Positions 54,346 to 62,402 of a DNA stretch of 64,000 nt are shown here, one piece after another (position 1 is the first letter of the stretch; every line of letters starts with the position of its first letter). The stretch covers positions 1-64,000 of the forward strand of contig JANSXE010000004.1 in NCBI GenBank assembly GCA_024743195.1, given 5' to 3'. The notes below the pieces were generated by a model. That model was given only the letters and a program-made list of their open reading frames with translations, had not been told where the DNA came from and did no database searches. Both the position numbers and the translations under genes were made by a program. This stretch comes from Alphaproteobacteria bacterium (GTDB taxonomy: Bacteria; Pseudomonadota; Alphaproteobacteria; UBA8366; Aestuariispiraceae).

Positions 54346-54789
54346 ATGCACGCCTTCACCGTAAGCCGCCTGATCCGCGCGCCCCTGGACGTCGTCTGGG
54401 CCGTCGCCGGCGATCCGACGCGCTTCCCCCACTGGATGAACGGCCTGGGCGAGGTGGGCTGGCCTGAGGACGACGAGCCGATGGAGGCCGGGGCCAACCT
54501 GCCCGTCACCGTGCTCGACCGCGGGGAGCGACGCACCAGCGCGCTCCGTCTTGCGGAGTGGGATCCGCCGAACGGGTTCGCGCTCGCCGCCGGCGGGCCG
54601 ACCGCGGGCACGCGCTACCGCTATCGCTTCGAGGCCGCGCGCGACGGCGCGGCGACCCGCGCGACCTTGACGGCCGAAGTGCGCGTCACCGGAAAATGGC
54701 GCCTCGTCGCCTGGTTCCTGAAGCGCGGCATGAAGCGCGCCGACGGCGGCCAATTGACGGCGCTGGCTCGGCTGGTCGAGGGCGGCTGA
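54346..54789 (+). CDS. SRPBCC (START-like) family protein
   Basis: A 147-residue polyketide-cyclase/dehydrase-type helix-grip protein. It has the start FTVSRLIRAPLDVVWAVAGD, FPHWMNGLGEVGW and a C-terminal amphipathic helix (WFLKRGMKRADGGQLTALAR). These proteins bind hydrophobic ligands in a deep cavity; no ligand can be named. It follows azlD by 14 bp. Confidence 0.82.
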   Translation: MHAFTVSRLIRAPLDVVWAVAGDPTRFPHWMNGLGEVGWPEDDEPMEAGANLPVTVLDRGERRTSALRLAEWDPPNGFALAAGGPTAGTRYRYRFEAARDGAATRATLTAEVRVTGKWRLVAWFLKRGMKRADGGQLTALARLVEGG

Positions 54790-54790
54790 C

Positions 54791-54854
54791 GGCGGGCCTG
54801 CGGAAGGGCGGGCCTGCCGGAGGGCGGACCTGCGGGAAGGCGGATTTGCGGGAC
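54791..54854. repeat. Short degenerate tandem repeat
   Basis: Four units of 15-17 bases with core GGCGG(G/A)CCTGCGG follow one another directly after the SRPBCC stop. They end just before the convergent small secreted gene. Confidence 0.7.
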
Positions 54855-54861
54855 GGCGCCC

Positions 54862-55161
54862 TCAGATCGCTTTGCCGTCGTCCAGCGCGTCGATCCGGTC
54901 GTCGTTGTCGCCCCGCGGCGCCGGCTCCTCCGGGGTAAGCGGGTTCTTGCGGCGGATGATGATGTCGCCGTTCGGCAGGATCTCCGGCGCCTCGTAGGTC
55001 GGGATCGTCAGCAGCAGCATCTCCAGCGCCGCGACGATCTTGCCGATCCCCTCCCGCGCCAGCTCGTCCACCGATTTGTCGTCGCTTTGCGCCGCGGCCG
55101 GGCCGCCGGACAGCGCGAGCGCCCCGGTCAGGGCGAGCGCAAAAAGAGGGCGTCGCACCAT
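54862..55161 (-). CDS. Small exported protein, function unknown
   Basis: A 99-residue protein with a clear signal peptide (MVRRPLFALALTGALALSGG, cleavage likely after AAA in GPAAAQ). The mature part has LEMLLLTIPTYEAPEILPNG followed by DIIIRRKNP, which I recall from other alphaproteobacterial small periplasmic proteins without assigned function. An AAAGGAGC ribosome site precedes the ATG at 55161; an upstream ATG would spoil the signal peptide. It lies 44 bp from the gene at 55206, same strand. Confidence 0.75.
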   Translation of the reverse strand: MVRRPLFALALTGALALSGGPAAAQSDDKSVDELAREGIGKIVAALEMLLLTIPTYEAPEILPNGDIIIRRKNPLTPEEPAPRGDNDDRIDALDDGKAI

Positions 55162-55205
55162 CAGAAATAGCTCCTTTGACTCACGCGCCGGCGTCTCCCG
55201 CCGGC

Positions 55206-55922
55206 CTACCAACCGAGATTGTAACGCATCATGAGCTCGGACTTGAGCCGCGATTCGTCGCCCGGCGCGGCGGACTGACCGAACGCCGCGCCGGATGCGG
55301 GCAGTTGCGCGCCGCCCTCGACGGACAGGCCGTCCGTCACCGACAGCCCGGTGCGCAGATCCAATAGGGGCGCCGTCGGCGCGGCGTCCGGCGCGCCCGC
55401 GGAGAAGGGGCGCTCCAGGCGCCAGAGCGCCCCGGCGTCGACCTGCAGCGCCTGCGCCCCGCCGAAATCGTGGTCGAGCCGCGCGCCGAACCGCGCCTCG
55501 GGCGCGTCCGGGCCGGCGCTTCCGTCCAGACGCGGCGCCGCGAGTTCGGCGGTCGACTTCAGCGGCCCGGGGCCGAGGGTCGCATAGGCCCCGGCCCGGT
55601 CGCCGCCCTGCACCCCGGCTTCCACGCCGCGCCGTTGCAGCAGCGGACCGTCGAGCGGGCCATCAAGTGGGACGGCGGGGTCGAAGGCGGAGGCGGGCGC
55701 GTCGGCGCTCTGCGACGGCCTGTTCGCCGCCGTCTCCTCCGGCGCTACGCTTTGCGGATCGAAAGTAAGGTCGAGCGCCGGGGCGCCCGTCGGCGCCGGC
55801 GCGGCCGGCTCCCCCGCTTCGGGCGCGGCGGCCGGCGCGAGGGCGAGCCAAAGCGCGGCCAACCCGGCTGCGAGAGGCCTGCGGGGGTCGTCCTTCCATC
55901 CTGTCCGCACGCGCTTGCGCAT
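55206..55922 (-). CDS. Exported protein, possible outer-membrane beta-barrel
   Basis: A 238-residue protein with a signal sequence (about 18-37, LAAGLAALWLALAPAAAPEA). A Pro/Ala-rich segment (about 38-85) is followed by alternating polar/hydrophobic strands (ARFGARLDHDFGGAQALQVD, PLLDLRTGLSVTDGLSVEGG) and a C-terminal ELMMRYNLGW with a terminal aromatic residue. That pattern suggests a beta-barrel or beta-rich envelope protein. I do not recognise the family. The start at 55922 has GGAG eleven bases upstream and leads straight into the signal peptide. Confidence 0.68.
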   Translation of the reverse strand: MRKRVRTGWKDDPRRPLAAGLAALWLALAPAAAPEAGEPAAPAPTGAPALDLTFDPQSVAPEETAANRPSQSADAPASAFDPAVPLDGPLDGPLLQRRGVEAGVQGGDRAGAYATLGPGPLKSTAELAAPRLDGSAGPDAPEARFGARLDHDFGGAQALQVDAGALWRLERPFSAGAPDAAPTAPLLDLRTGLSVTDGLSVEGGAQLPASGAAFGQSAAPGDESRLKSELMMRYNLGW

Positions 55923-56164
55923 CGTCCTGCTCCGTCGGTCCGGGCGCAAGAGATGGGGCGTCCCGGCCCCGCTTGAAAGGGATCGTCGCCAGGATCGCGC
56001 GGGAATGCGGCCGGCCGATGGCCGCCCCGCGCCGGCTTTCGGGCGGCCCGTTTCGCCAGGGCGATCCGGCTCGGCGCGGGCCGGCGAGCCTTGCCGTCGG
56101 CGGGGCGTTCGGGCATGGTGCCCCGGCTTTTCGACCGTCTGATTCAAGAGGGGAAGTTGCGACG

Positions 56165-57577
56165 ATGAGCGACGCCAAGGACGCCTATGACGTGGTGGTG
56201 ATCGGCGCCGGGCCGGGCGGCTATGTGGCGGCGATCCGGGCCGCTCAGCTCGGTATGAAGACCGCCTGCGTCGAATCGCGCGAGACGTTGGGCGGCACCT
56301 GCCTGAACATCGGCTGCATCCCCTCGAAGGCGATGCTGCACGCCTCCCACATGTATGCGGAGGCCGGCGGCGAGCTCGCCCATCTCGGCGTGAAGGTTTC
56401 GCCGAAGCTCGACCTAAAGCAGATGATGGCCCACAAGTCCGAGACCGTGGAGTCCAACGTCAAGGGCATCGAGTTCCTGTTCAAGAAGAACAAGATCGAC
56501 TGGATCCGCGGCAAGGGCCAACTGGCCGGCGGCGGCGCGGTCGCGATCACCGAGGGCAAGGACAAGGGCAGGAGCCTCACGGCCAAGCACATCATCATCG
56601 CCACCGGCTCGGACTCCGCGCCGATCCCGAATGTCGAGATCGACGAGAAGCAGATCGTCACCTCCACCGGCGCGCTGGAGCTCGCCAAGGTCCCGAAGCA
56701 TCTGGTGGTGATCGGCGGCGGCGTGATCGGGCTGGAGATGGGCTCCGTCTGGGGCCGGCTCGGCGCGAAGGTGACGGTCGTCGAGTTCCTCGACCGCATC
56801 CTGCCCACCATGGACGGCGAGGTCTCCAAGCAGTTCCTGCGAATCCTGAAAAAGCAGGGCATGGACTTCAAACTGAAGTCCAAGGTGACCGGCGCGAAGA
56901 AGACCAAGTCCGGCGTGACGTTGTCGGTCGAGCCCGCCGCCGGCGGCGAGGCCGAGACGATCGAGGCCGATGTGGTGCTGGTCGCCGTGGGGCGGCGTCC
57001 CTTCACGGACGGGCTGGGGCTCGAGGCGGCGGGCGTCGAGACCGACAAGCGCGGCGTCATCCGGGTCGACGCGCAATACCGCACGAGCGCCGAGGGGGTC
57101 TACGCCATCGGCGACTGCGCGCCGGGCCCGATGCTGGCCCACAAGGCCGAGGACGAGGGCGCGCTCTGTGTCGAGATGATCGCCGGCCAGAAGCCGCACC
57201 TGAACTACGACGCCATCCCGAACATCGTCTACACCGAGCCGGAGGTCGCCTCCATCGGCAAGACCGAGGAGGAGTTGAAGGAGGCGGGCGTCGAGTATGT
57301 CGCGGGCAAGTTCCCCTTCTCCGCCAACGGCCGCGCGCGGGCGATGCTGGCGACCGAGGGCTTCGTGAAGATCCTGGCCGACAAGAAGACCGACCGGGTG
57401 CTGGGCGCCCACATCATCGGCCGCGAGGCCGGCGGCATGATCCACGAGATCGCGCTGGCGATCGAGTTCGGCGCCTCGGCCGAGGACGTGGCCCGCACCT
57501 GCCACGGCCACCCGACGCTGAACGAGGCGGTGCGCGAAGCGGCGTTGGCGGTCGACGGCCGGCCGATCCACATCTAG
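56165..57577 (+). CDS. lpdA: Dihydrolipoyl dehydrogenase (E3)
   Basis: E3 reoxidises dihydrolipoamide for 2-oxoglutarate and related dehydrogenase complexes. The 470-residue flavoprotein has [20 protein letters not shown], the redox pair in [20 protein letters not shown] domain [20 protein letters not shown] and the C-terminal catalytic [16 protein letters not shown] with the His-Glu pair. The ATG has a GGGGAAG ribosome site. It belongs with sucAB but is separated from them by six unrelated genes, two of them on the other strand. There is no lysine tail. Confidence 0.96.
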   Translation: MSDAKDAYDVVVIGAGPGGYVAAIRAAQLGMKTACVESRETLGGTCLNIGCIPSKAMLHASHMYAEAGGELAHLGVKVSPKLDLKQMMAHKSETVESNVKGIEFLFKKNKIDWIRGKGQLAGGGAVAITEGKDKGRSLTAKHIIIATGSDSAPIPNVEIDEKQIVTSTGALELAKVPKHLVVIGGGVIGLEMGSVWGRLGAKVTVVEFLDRILPTMDGEVSKQFLRILKKQGMDFKLKSKVTGAKKTKSGVTLSVEPAAGGEAETIEADVVLVAVGRRPFTDGLGLEAAGVETDKRGVIRVDAQYRTSAEGVYAIGDCAPGPMLAHKAEDEGALCVEMIAGQKPHLNYDAIPNIVYTEPEVASIGKTEEELKEAGVEYVAGKFPFSANGRARAMLATEGFVKILADKKTDRVLGAHIIGREAGGMIHEIALAIEFGASAEDVARTCHGHPTLNEAVREAALAVDGRPIHI

Positions 57578-57589
57578 CCGGCGGCCCCG

Positions 57590-58528
57590 ATGGCGCCGTC
57601 GCCCCCTCCCGGTCCCGGACCGGCCGCGCAGGCGGCAGGCGTCGACCGGTTGGCGGTGCTGACGCTTCTGATCGGCGCGGTCGGCTTCCTGATGCTTCCC
57701 GTCGGGGACAGCTTCGGCAAGATCATGGGCGAGGACGGGATGGCCCCGATTCAGGTCGCCTGGGGCCGCTGGACGGCGCAGACCGTGATCCTGACGCCGA
57801 TCGTGCTGTGGATGTACGGCCGGGCGGCCTGGCGGCCCGCGCGCATCGATCTGCAGATTCTCCGCGCGATGCTGATCGGCCTCGCCACCGTCTGCTATTT
57901 CACGGCGATCACCCTCATCCCGCTGGCCGACGCGGCGGCGGTCCTGTTCGTCGCGCCGCTGCTCGTCATCGCGCTTTCCGCCCTGCTGCTGAAGGAGAGG
58001 GTGGGGCTGCGGCGCTGGGCGGCGGTGCTGATCGGCTTCGCCGGCATGCTGCTGATCGTCAAGCCCGGGGCGGGGACAGTGCAGTGGGGCGCGCTCTGGG
58101 CGCTGGCGGCGGCGATGTTGTTCGCGGGCTTCCTGATCCTGACCCGGCGCATGGCGGGCATGAACAAGCCGCTGGTGACGCTCTGGTGGGCGGGGGCGGT
58201 CAGCACCGTCTTCATGGGGGCGCTGGTGATTCCGGTCTGGCGGCCGCCGACGATGGCGGAGGTCGCCATGCTCTGCGCCATGGGGGCGATCATGGCGCTG
58301 GGCCATCTCTTGATCATCTGGGCGGCGGACCGGGCGGAGGCCTCGGCCATGGCGCCCTTGCCCTATCTGGAGATGGTGACCGCCACCGTGCTCGGGTATT
58401 TCGTCTTCGGCGACTTCCCCGACCTCTACACGTGGATTGGCTGCGCGGTGGTCATCGGCGCCGGCCTCTTCGTCGCGCTGCGCGAGGCGCGCAACGCGCC
58501 GCGGCCGCCCGTCCTGCCGGACCATTGA
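57590..58528 (+). CDS. EamA/DMT-family transporter
   Basis: A 312-residue membrane protein with ten helices in two EamA repeats. Repeat 1 ends LPLADAAAVLF-like (TLIPLADAAAVLFVAPLLVI) and LLLKERVGLRRWAAVLIGFA; repeat 2 has EASAMAPLPYLEMVTATVLG with YFVFGDFPDLYTWIG. Such drug/metabolite transporters export small molecules. The substrate is unknown. It starts 12 bp after lpdA and may be read through from it. Confidence 0.88.
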   Translation: MAPSPPPGPGPAAQAAGVDRLAVLTLLIGAVGFLMLPVGDSFGKIMGEDGMAPIQVAWGRWTAQTVILTPIVLWMYGRAAWRPARIDLQILRAMLIGLATVCYFTAITLIPLADAAAVLFVAPLLVIALSALLLKERVGLRRWAAVLIGFAGMLLIVKPGAGTVQWGALWALAAAMLFAGFLILTRRMAGMNKPLVTLWWAGAVSTVFMGALVIPVWRPPTMAEVAMLCAMGAIMALGHLLIIWAADRAEASAMAPLPYLEMVTATVLGYFVFGDFPDLYTWIGCAVVIGAGLFVALREARNAPRPPVLPDH

Positions 58529-58635
58529 TCGCGAGGGTCGATCGGCGATATCGAGAGCTTTCGCGCGCACGGCGCTTGACCGCGGGGGCGCCGGCGCCCT
58601 GAACTGCGCGAAACAGCGAGTGGGAGAGCGAAGAG

Positions 58636-59229
58636 ATGACCGAGCGGCACTACGTATCCTGGACCCGGATGGAGGACGGCGCGGCGGAGGATTGGGCGCT
58701 TCTCTGCGAGAAGGAGGAGGCCTTCAACGCCGACCATGTCGACCGGGTTCTGGCGCAGCTCAAGACGCTTGACGTCGATTGGGGCGGCTATCGGGTGACC
58801 CGCTTCGAGCATTCGCTGCAATCGGCGACGCGGGCGCATCGCGACGGCGCGGACGAGGAGATGGTGGTCGCCGCGCTGCTGCACGACATCGGCGACATCC
58901 TCTCCCCCTATAATCATTCGGAGGCGGCGGCGGCGCTCCTGAAGCCTTACGTCAGCGAGCGCGTCCACTGGATCGTCAAGCATCACGGGCTCTTCCAGGG
59001 CTATTACTACAACCACTTCCTGGGCGGCGACCGCAACGCGCGCGACCGCTTCAAGGATCATCCCTGGTACGACGACTGCGTCTATTTCTGCGCCAACTAC
59101 GACCAGAACGCCTTCGATCCGGAGTACGACACGCTGCCGCTGGCGGTCTTCGAGCCGATGGTGCGGCGCGTGCTGGCGCATCCCAAGTTCGGGCACCTGG
59201 AGTTGAGCGAACCGGCGGCGGCCGAGTAG
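58636..59229 (+). CDS. HD-domain protein, PhnZ/TmpB-like oxygenase type
   Basis: A 197-residue HD-domain protein. Metal-site residues are in RFEHSLQSATRAHRDGADEE, VVAALLHDIGDILSPYNHSE and HWIVKHHGLFQGYYYNHFLG, with a late DDCVYFCANYDQNAFDPEYD. This order resembles the mixed-valent diiron HD oxygenases (PhnZ, TmpB) that cleave or oxidise organophosphonates, more than phosphohydrolases. That is a family-level call; the substrate is not known and no phosphonate genes are near. A GAGAG site precedes the ATG. Confidence 0.78.
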   Translation: MTERHYVSWTRMEDGAAEDWALLCEKEEAFNADHVDRVLAQLKTLDVDWGGYRVTRFEHSLQSATRAHRDGADEEMVVAALLHDIGDILSPYNHSEAAAALLKPYVSERVHWIVKHHGLFQGYYYNHFLGGDRNARDRFKDHPWYDDCVYFCANYDQNAFDPEYDTLPLAVFEPMVRRVLAHPKFGHLELSEPAAAE

Positions 59230-59235
59230 GCCTCG

Positions 59236-59435
59236 CCCTTCGAGACGGGCGCTGACGCGCCCTCCTCAGGGTGAGGCCTCCCGCCTGGGTTCGAGCGAAG
59301 CGCTCCGGCTCGGGGTGAGGGCCGCCGCCCCAGACAGAAACAAGGGGACCCCTCCTGAGGGTGAGACGTCCCGCCTCGGTTCGAAGCAAAGCGTCCTCAC
59401 CCTGAGGAGCGGCCGACAGGCCGCGTCTCGAAGGG
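59236..59435. repeat. 200-bp palindromic intergenic repeat, copy B
   Basis: Left arm (59236-59275) starts CCCTTCGAGACG and ends CTCCTCAGGGTGAG. The right arm (59396-59435) is its inverted counterpart, starting CTCACCCTGAGGAG and ending CGTCTCGAAGGG. Only the inner 14-16 bases differ between the arms. Two more partial copies of CCT(C/G)AGGGTGAG lie in the middle (near 59352). A related element is at 31865-31975. It lies between the convergent HD and dddP genes. Confidence 0.82.
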
Positions 59436-59452
59436 CCGGCGCGGTCGCGCCT

Positions 59453-60805
59453 TCACCCGCCCAGCAGGCGCGCGTCGAAGGGGTAGCGCGTCAAATTCTC
59501 GAAGCCCGTCTCGGTGACGACGCCCTGATCCTCCAGCTTCACGCCGCAGGGACCGCCGACTTCGCCGAAATAGACCTCGACGCACAGGCACATGCCGGGC
59601 TCCAGCACGCCGTCATAGCCGGCCGCATCCCAATCCTCCGGATAGCGCAGCGCGGGGTATTCGTCGCACAGACCCACCCCGTGATACATCACGCCGTAGC
59701 GTTGGGCGCGATAGCGTTCCGGCAGCTTCTGGCCCTGCTCCACAAGCTCCCGGAAGCTGCGGCCGGGGCCGAGCAGCGCCATATTCTCCTGGATATGATC
59801 GAAGGCCGCCTTGTAGAGGTCCTTCTCGTAATCCGTCGGCGCGCTTTCGCCGAGCTTCCAGGTGCGCGACAGATCGGCGCAATAGCCGTAGGGGCCGACC
59901 AGATCGGTGTCGAAGGCCAGGATGTCGCCCTCGCGCATCACGCGGGGGCCGCATTCCTGGAACCAGGGATTGGTGCGCGGACCGGAGGAGAGGATGCGGG
60001 TCTCGATCCATTCCCCGCCGCGGATGTGGTTGCCGCGCTGCAGGGCGGCCCAGGCGTCGACTTCCGTCAGGCCCGGCTGGGCGGCCGCCTCCATCTCCGC
60101 CATGGCGGCCTCGCAGGAGGCGATGGCGCAGCGCATGGCGTCCAGTTCGGTCGCGTCCTTGATCTTGCGGGCGTGCTCGGTGACCGCCTGGCCTTCGTGG
60201 ATCTCGAAGCCTTGCGCCTCCAGCGCGCGCAGGCCGGCGATCTCGATCTTGTCGACGGCCAGGCGCCGGGCGTCGCGCCCGCAGCGGGCGCGCACGATCT
60301 CGGCCACGTCGGCGGCGAAGCGGGCGGCGTGTTCGGGGCCGCGCTCAGCGCTTTCGAAATAGAAGAAGCTGGCGCCGTGGCGCACCTCCTTCACCAGCGG
60401 CAGATGGGCGGAGAGATGTTCGCCCGCATGGAAGTCCCACAGGACCATGTGGCCGTCCGCCGTGACCAGACAGGCCCGGCAGGGATTGTGCGTCACCCAG
60501 AGCTGCATGTTGGTGCTGTCGGTCGCGTAGCGGATGTTCAGGGGATCGAACATCAGGACGGCGTCGACGTCGCGCCGCCCCAACTCGCCGACCAGACGAC
60601 CGAGGCGGTAGGCGCGCAGCCGCTCGAGATTGGGCGGGGTCAGGCCGCGCGCCGCCCATTCCTCGAAGGCCAGATCGGTCGGGCCGATCTCGACCCGGTC
60701 GGCGTCGTTCGGGCTGCCGTCCGGCAGGGTGTCGCCGTTGGCGATGCGCCGCCGATAGGGATCGATCTTGCGCGCCGCGCCCAGCACCAGGGGATCCGCC
60801 CGCAT
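59453..60805 (-). CDS. dddP: DMSP lyase DddP
   Basis: DddP cleaves dimethylsulfoniopropionate to dimethyl sulfide and acrylate. It has an M24 (creatinase/aminopeptidase P) fold but is not a peptidase. The 450-residue protein reads like marine DddP throughout: VEIGPTDLAFEEWAARGL, MFDPLNIRYATDSTNMQLW, GGEWIETRILSSGPRTNPWF. The metal ligands Asp299, Asp301, Asp311, His375, Glu410 and Glu425 and the catalytic Asp381 match the residues reported for the Ruegeria enzyme at a constant offset of four, as far as I recall them. Start: ATG 60805 with GGGAGG seven bases upstream. No acrylate or DMSP-uptake genes are adjacent. Confidence 0.9.
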   Translation of the reverse strand: MRADPLVLGAARKIDPYRRRIANGDTLPDGSPNDADRVEIGPTDLAFEEWAARGLTPPNLERLRAYRLGRLVGELGRRDVDAVLMFDPLNIRYATDSTNMQLWVTHNPCRACLVTADGHMVLWDFHAGEHLSAHLPLVKEVRHGASFFYFESAERGPEHAARFAADVAEIVRARCGRDARRLAVDKIEIAGLRALEAQGFEIHEGQAVTEHARKIKDATELDAMRCAIASCEAAMAEMEAAAQPGLTEVDAWAALQRGNHIRGGEWIETRILSSGPRTNPWFQECGPRVMREGDILAFDTDLVGPYGYCADLSRTWKLGESAPTDYEKDLYKAAFDHIQENMALLGPGRSFRELVEQGQKLPERYRAQRYGVMYHGVGLCDEYPALRYPEDWDAAGYDGVLEPGMCLCVEVYFGEVGGPCGVKLEDQGVVTETGFENLTRYPFDARLLGG

Positions 60806-60945
60806 GCGCCGCCCTCCCGCGAATGGCCTGTTGATTTCCGACGAGTGGACGGCGCAATCGCGCGCCGCGCAAGGCTTCAGGCGACATCCGCTGTCGAAAA
60901 TTTTCCAACTCCCGGATCGAAGGAGCCGATCCAAGCGATCTTCGG

Positions 60946-62400
60946 TCAGCGCGCCTCGATGCGCCGCACGAACTCGGCGAGGATCGCCCGCCAGAGCGCG
61001 TCCTTCAGAACCTTGTCCTCGACGCCGGCGTCGAGGCTCGGATTGTCGTTGACCTCCACCACCATCGGCCCGCGCGCGGTCTGTTTCACATCGACGCCGT
61101 AGAGGCCGTTTCCGATCGGCCGGGCGGCAAGCAGCGCCGCGTCGACGATGTCGGCCGGCGCGTCCTCGATCGGCACGGTTTCGAACAGCCCCTCGTCATG
61201 GCCGCCGTCGGCCTCGTGCTTGACGATCTGCCAGTGGCCGGCCGCCATGAAATACTTCGAGGCGTAGAGCGGCGCGCCGTTCAGAATGCCGATGCGCCAG
61301 TCGTACTCGGTCTCGACATACTCCTGGGCCAAGATCAGATCGGATTCCTTCAGCATCGCGCGGCCGATGTCTTCCAACTCGTCCGGCGTGCGCGCCTTCT
61401 TCACCCCGCGCGAGAAGCTGGAGTCGGGGATCTTCAGAACCAGCGGGAAACCGATCTCCGCCGCGGCGCGCGACAGCGTCGCCCGGTCCAGCACCAGCGT
61501 CCTAGGCGCCGGAACCCCGTTGGTGCGAAACAGTTCCGCCAGATAGACCTTGTTGCAGCAGCGCAGGATCGACGTTGCGTCGTCGATGCAGGGCATGCCT
61601 TCGGCTTCGGCGCGCTTGGCGAAGCGATAGGTGTGGTGGTCGAGATTTGTGGTCTCGCGGATGAAGAGGGCGTCATATTCCGCCAGCCGCGGCAGGTCCT
61701 TGCGCGTGATCAGCTCCACCTTCACGCTGAGCGCTTGGCCGGCCTTGGCGAGCCGCTCCAGCGCGCGCTTGTTGGAGGGCGGCATCGCTTCCTTCGGGTC
61801 GTGCAGCACCGCCAGCGCGTAGCGCGGCGGGCTCGCGAGTTGCGGCGTGGGCCGGGCGCGGCGCGTGTAGCGGTCGAGCGCGCGGGCGAACAAGGCGCGC
61901 CCGGTCTCGTCGAGTTTCTTCAGTTTGGGCGCGTCGACGTCGAGGACGCGCCCGCCTGCCTCCGTCGTGAAGCGCACGGAGAGGATCGGGCAGCGGAAGG
62001 CGTCGAACGCCGCGCGGGCCAGCGCGGCGAGCGACGGGTCGTCGCACGCCCCGAAGCAGATCAGCAGCGGGCTCGCCGGCGGCTCGCCTTTGGCGCGCTT
62101 GAGCGCCTTGCGCAAGGCGGCGTCGAGATCGCCGAGCGCGCGCGCGTAGATTCGCTTCCAGCCGACCCAGAGCATCGCGTCGGCGGAGGGCAGCATGCGC
62201 TCGCCCCGCGCCTCGGCCATCAGGGAGCAATAGTAGCCGAGCCCTAGATACTGCGCGTCCGCGCACAGATTGATCAGCCGCGCCCGCTTGGGCAGCCGCT
62301 TGGTGCGGGCGATGTAGTCGCGCGCCGAGAGCACGCGCCGGCCCGGCCCCGGAAAGTCGAAGCGGGCGGGATCGTCGACGATGATGATATGGTCGGCCAT
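60946..62400 (-). CDS. RimK-like ATP-grasp ligase with RLAN N-terminal domain
   Basis: A 484-residue protein. The N-terminal RimK-like ATPgrasp N-terminal (RLAN) region has VLSARDYIARTKRLPKRARL and LINLCADAQYLGLGYYCSLM. The C-terminal ATP-grasp domain has FIRETTNLDHHTYRFAKRAE, GFPLVLKIPDSSFSRGVKKA and MVVEVNDNPSLDAGVED with metal ligands. Such ligases join amino acids to a peptide or small acid. The target is unknown. It starts 2 bp after the stop of the GNAT-peptidase C39 gene, a pairing I have seen in other proteobacteria, which implies a joint pathway. Confidence 0.86.
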   Translation of the reverse strand: MADHIIIVDDPARFDFPGPGRRVLSARDYIARTKRLPKRARLINLCADAQYLGLGYYCSLMAEARGERMLPSADAMLWVGWKRIYARALGDLDAALRKALKRAKGEPPASPLLICFGACDDPSLAALARAAFDAFRCPILSVRFTTEAGGRVLDVDAPKLKKLDETGRALFARALDRYTRRARPTPQLASPPRYALAVLHDPKEAMPPSNKRALERLAKAGQALSVKVELITRKDLPRLAEYDALFIRETTNLDHHTYRFAKRAEAEGMPCIDDATSILRCCNKVYLAELFRTNGVPAPRTLVLDRATLSRAAAEIGFPLVLKIPDSSFSRGVKKARTPDELEDIGRAMLKESDLILAQEYVETEYDWRIGILNGAPLYASKYFMAAGHWQIVKHEADGGHDEGLFETVPIEDAPADIVDAALLAARPIGNGLYGVDVKQTARGPMVVEVNDNPSLDAGVEDKVLKDALWRAILAEFVRRIEAR

Positions 62401-62402
62401 GG

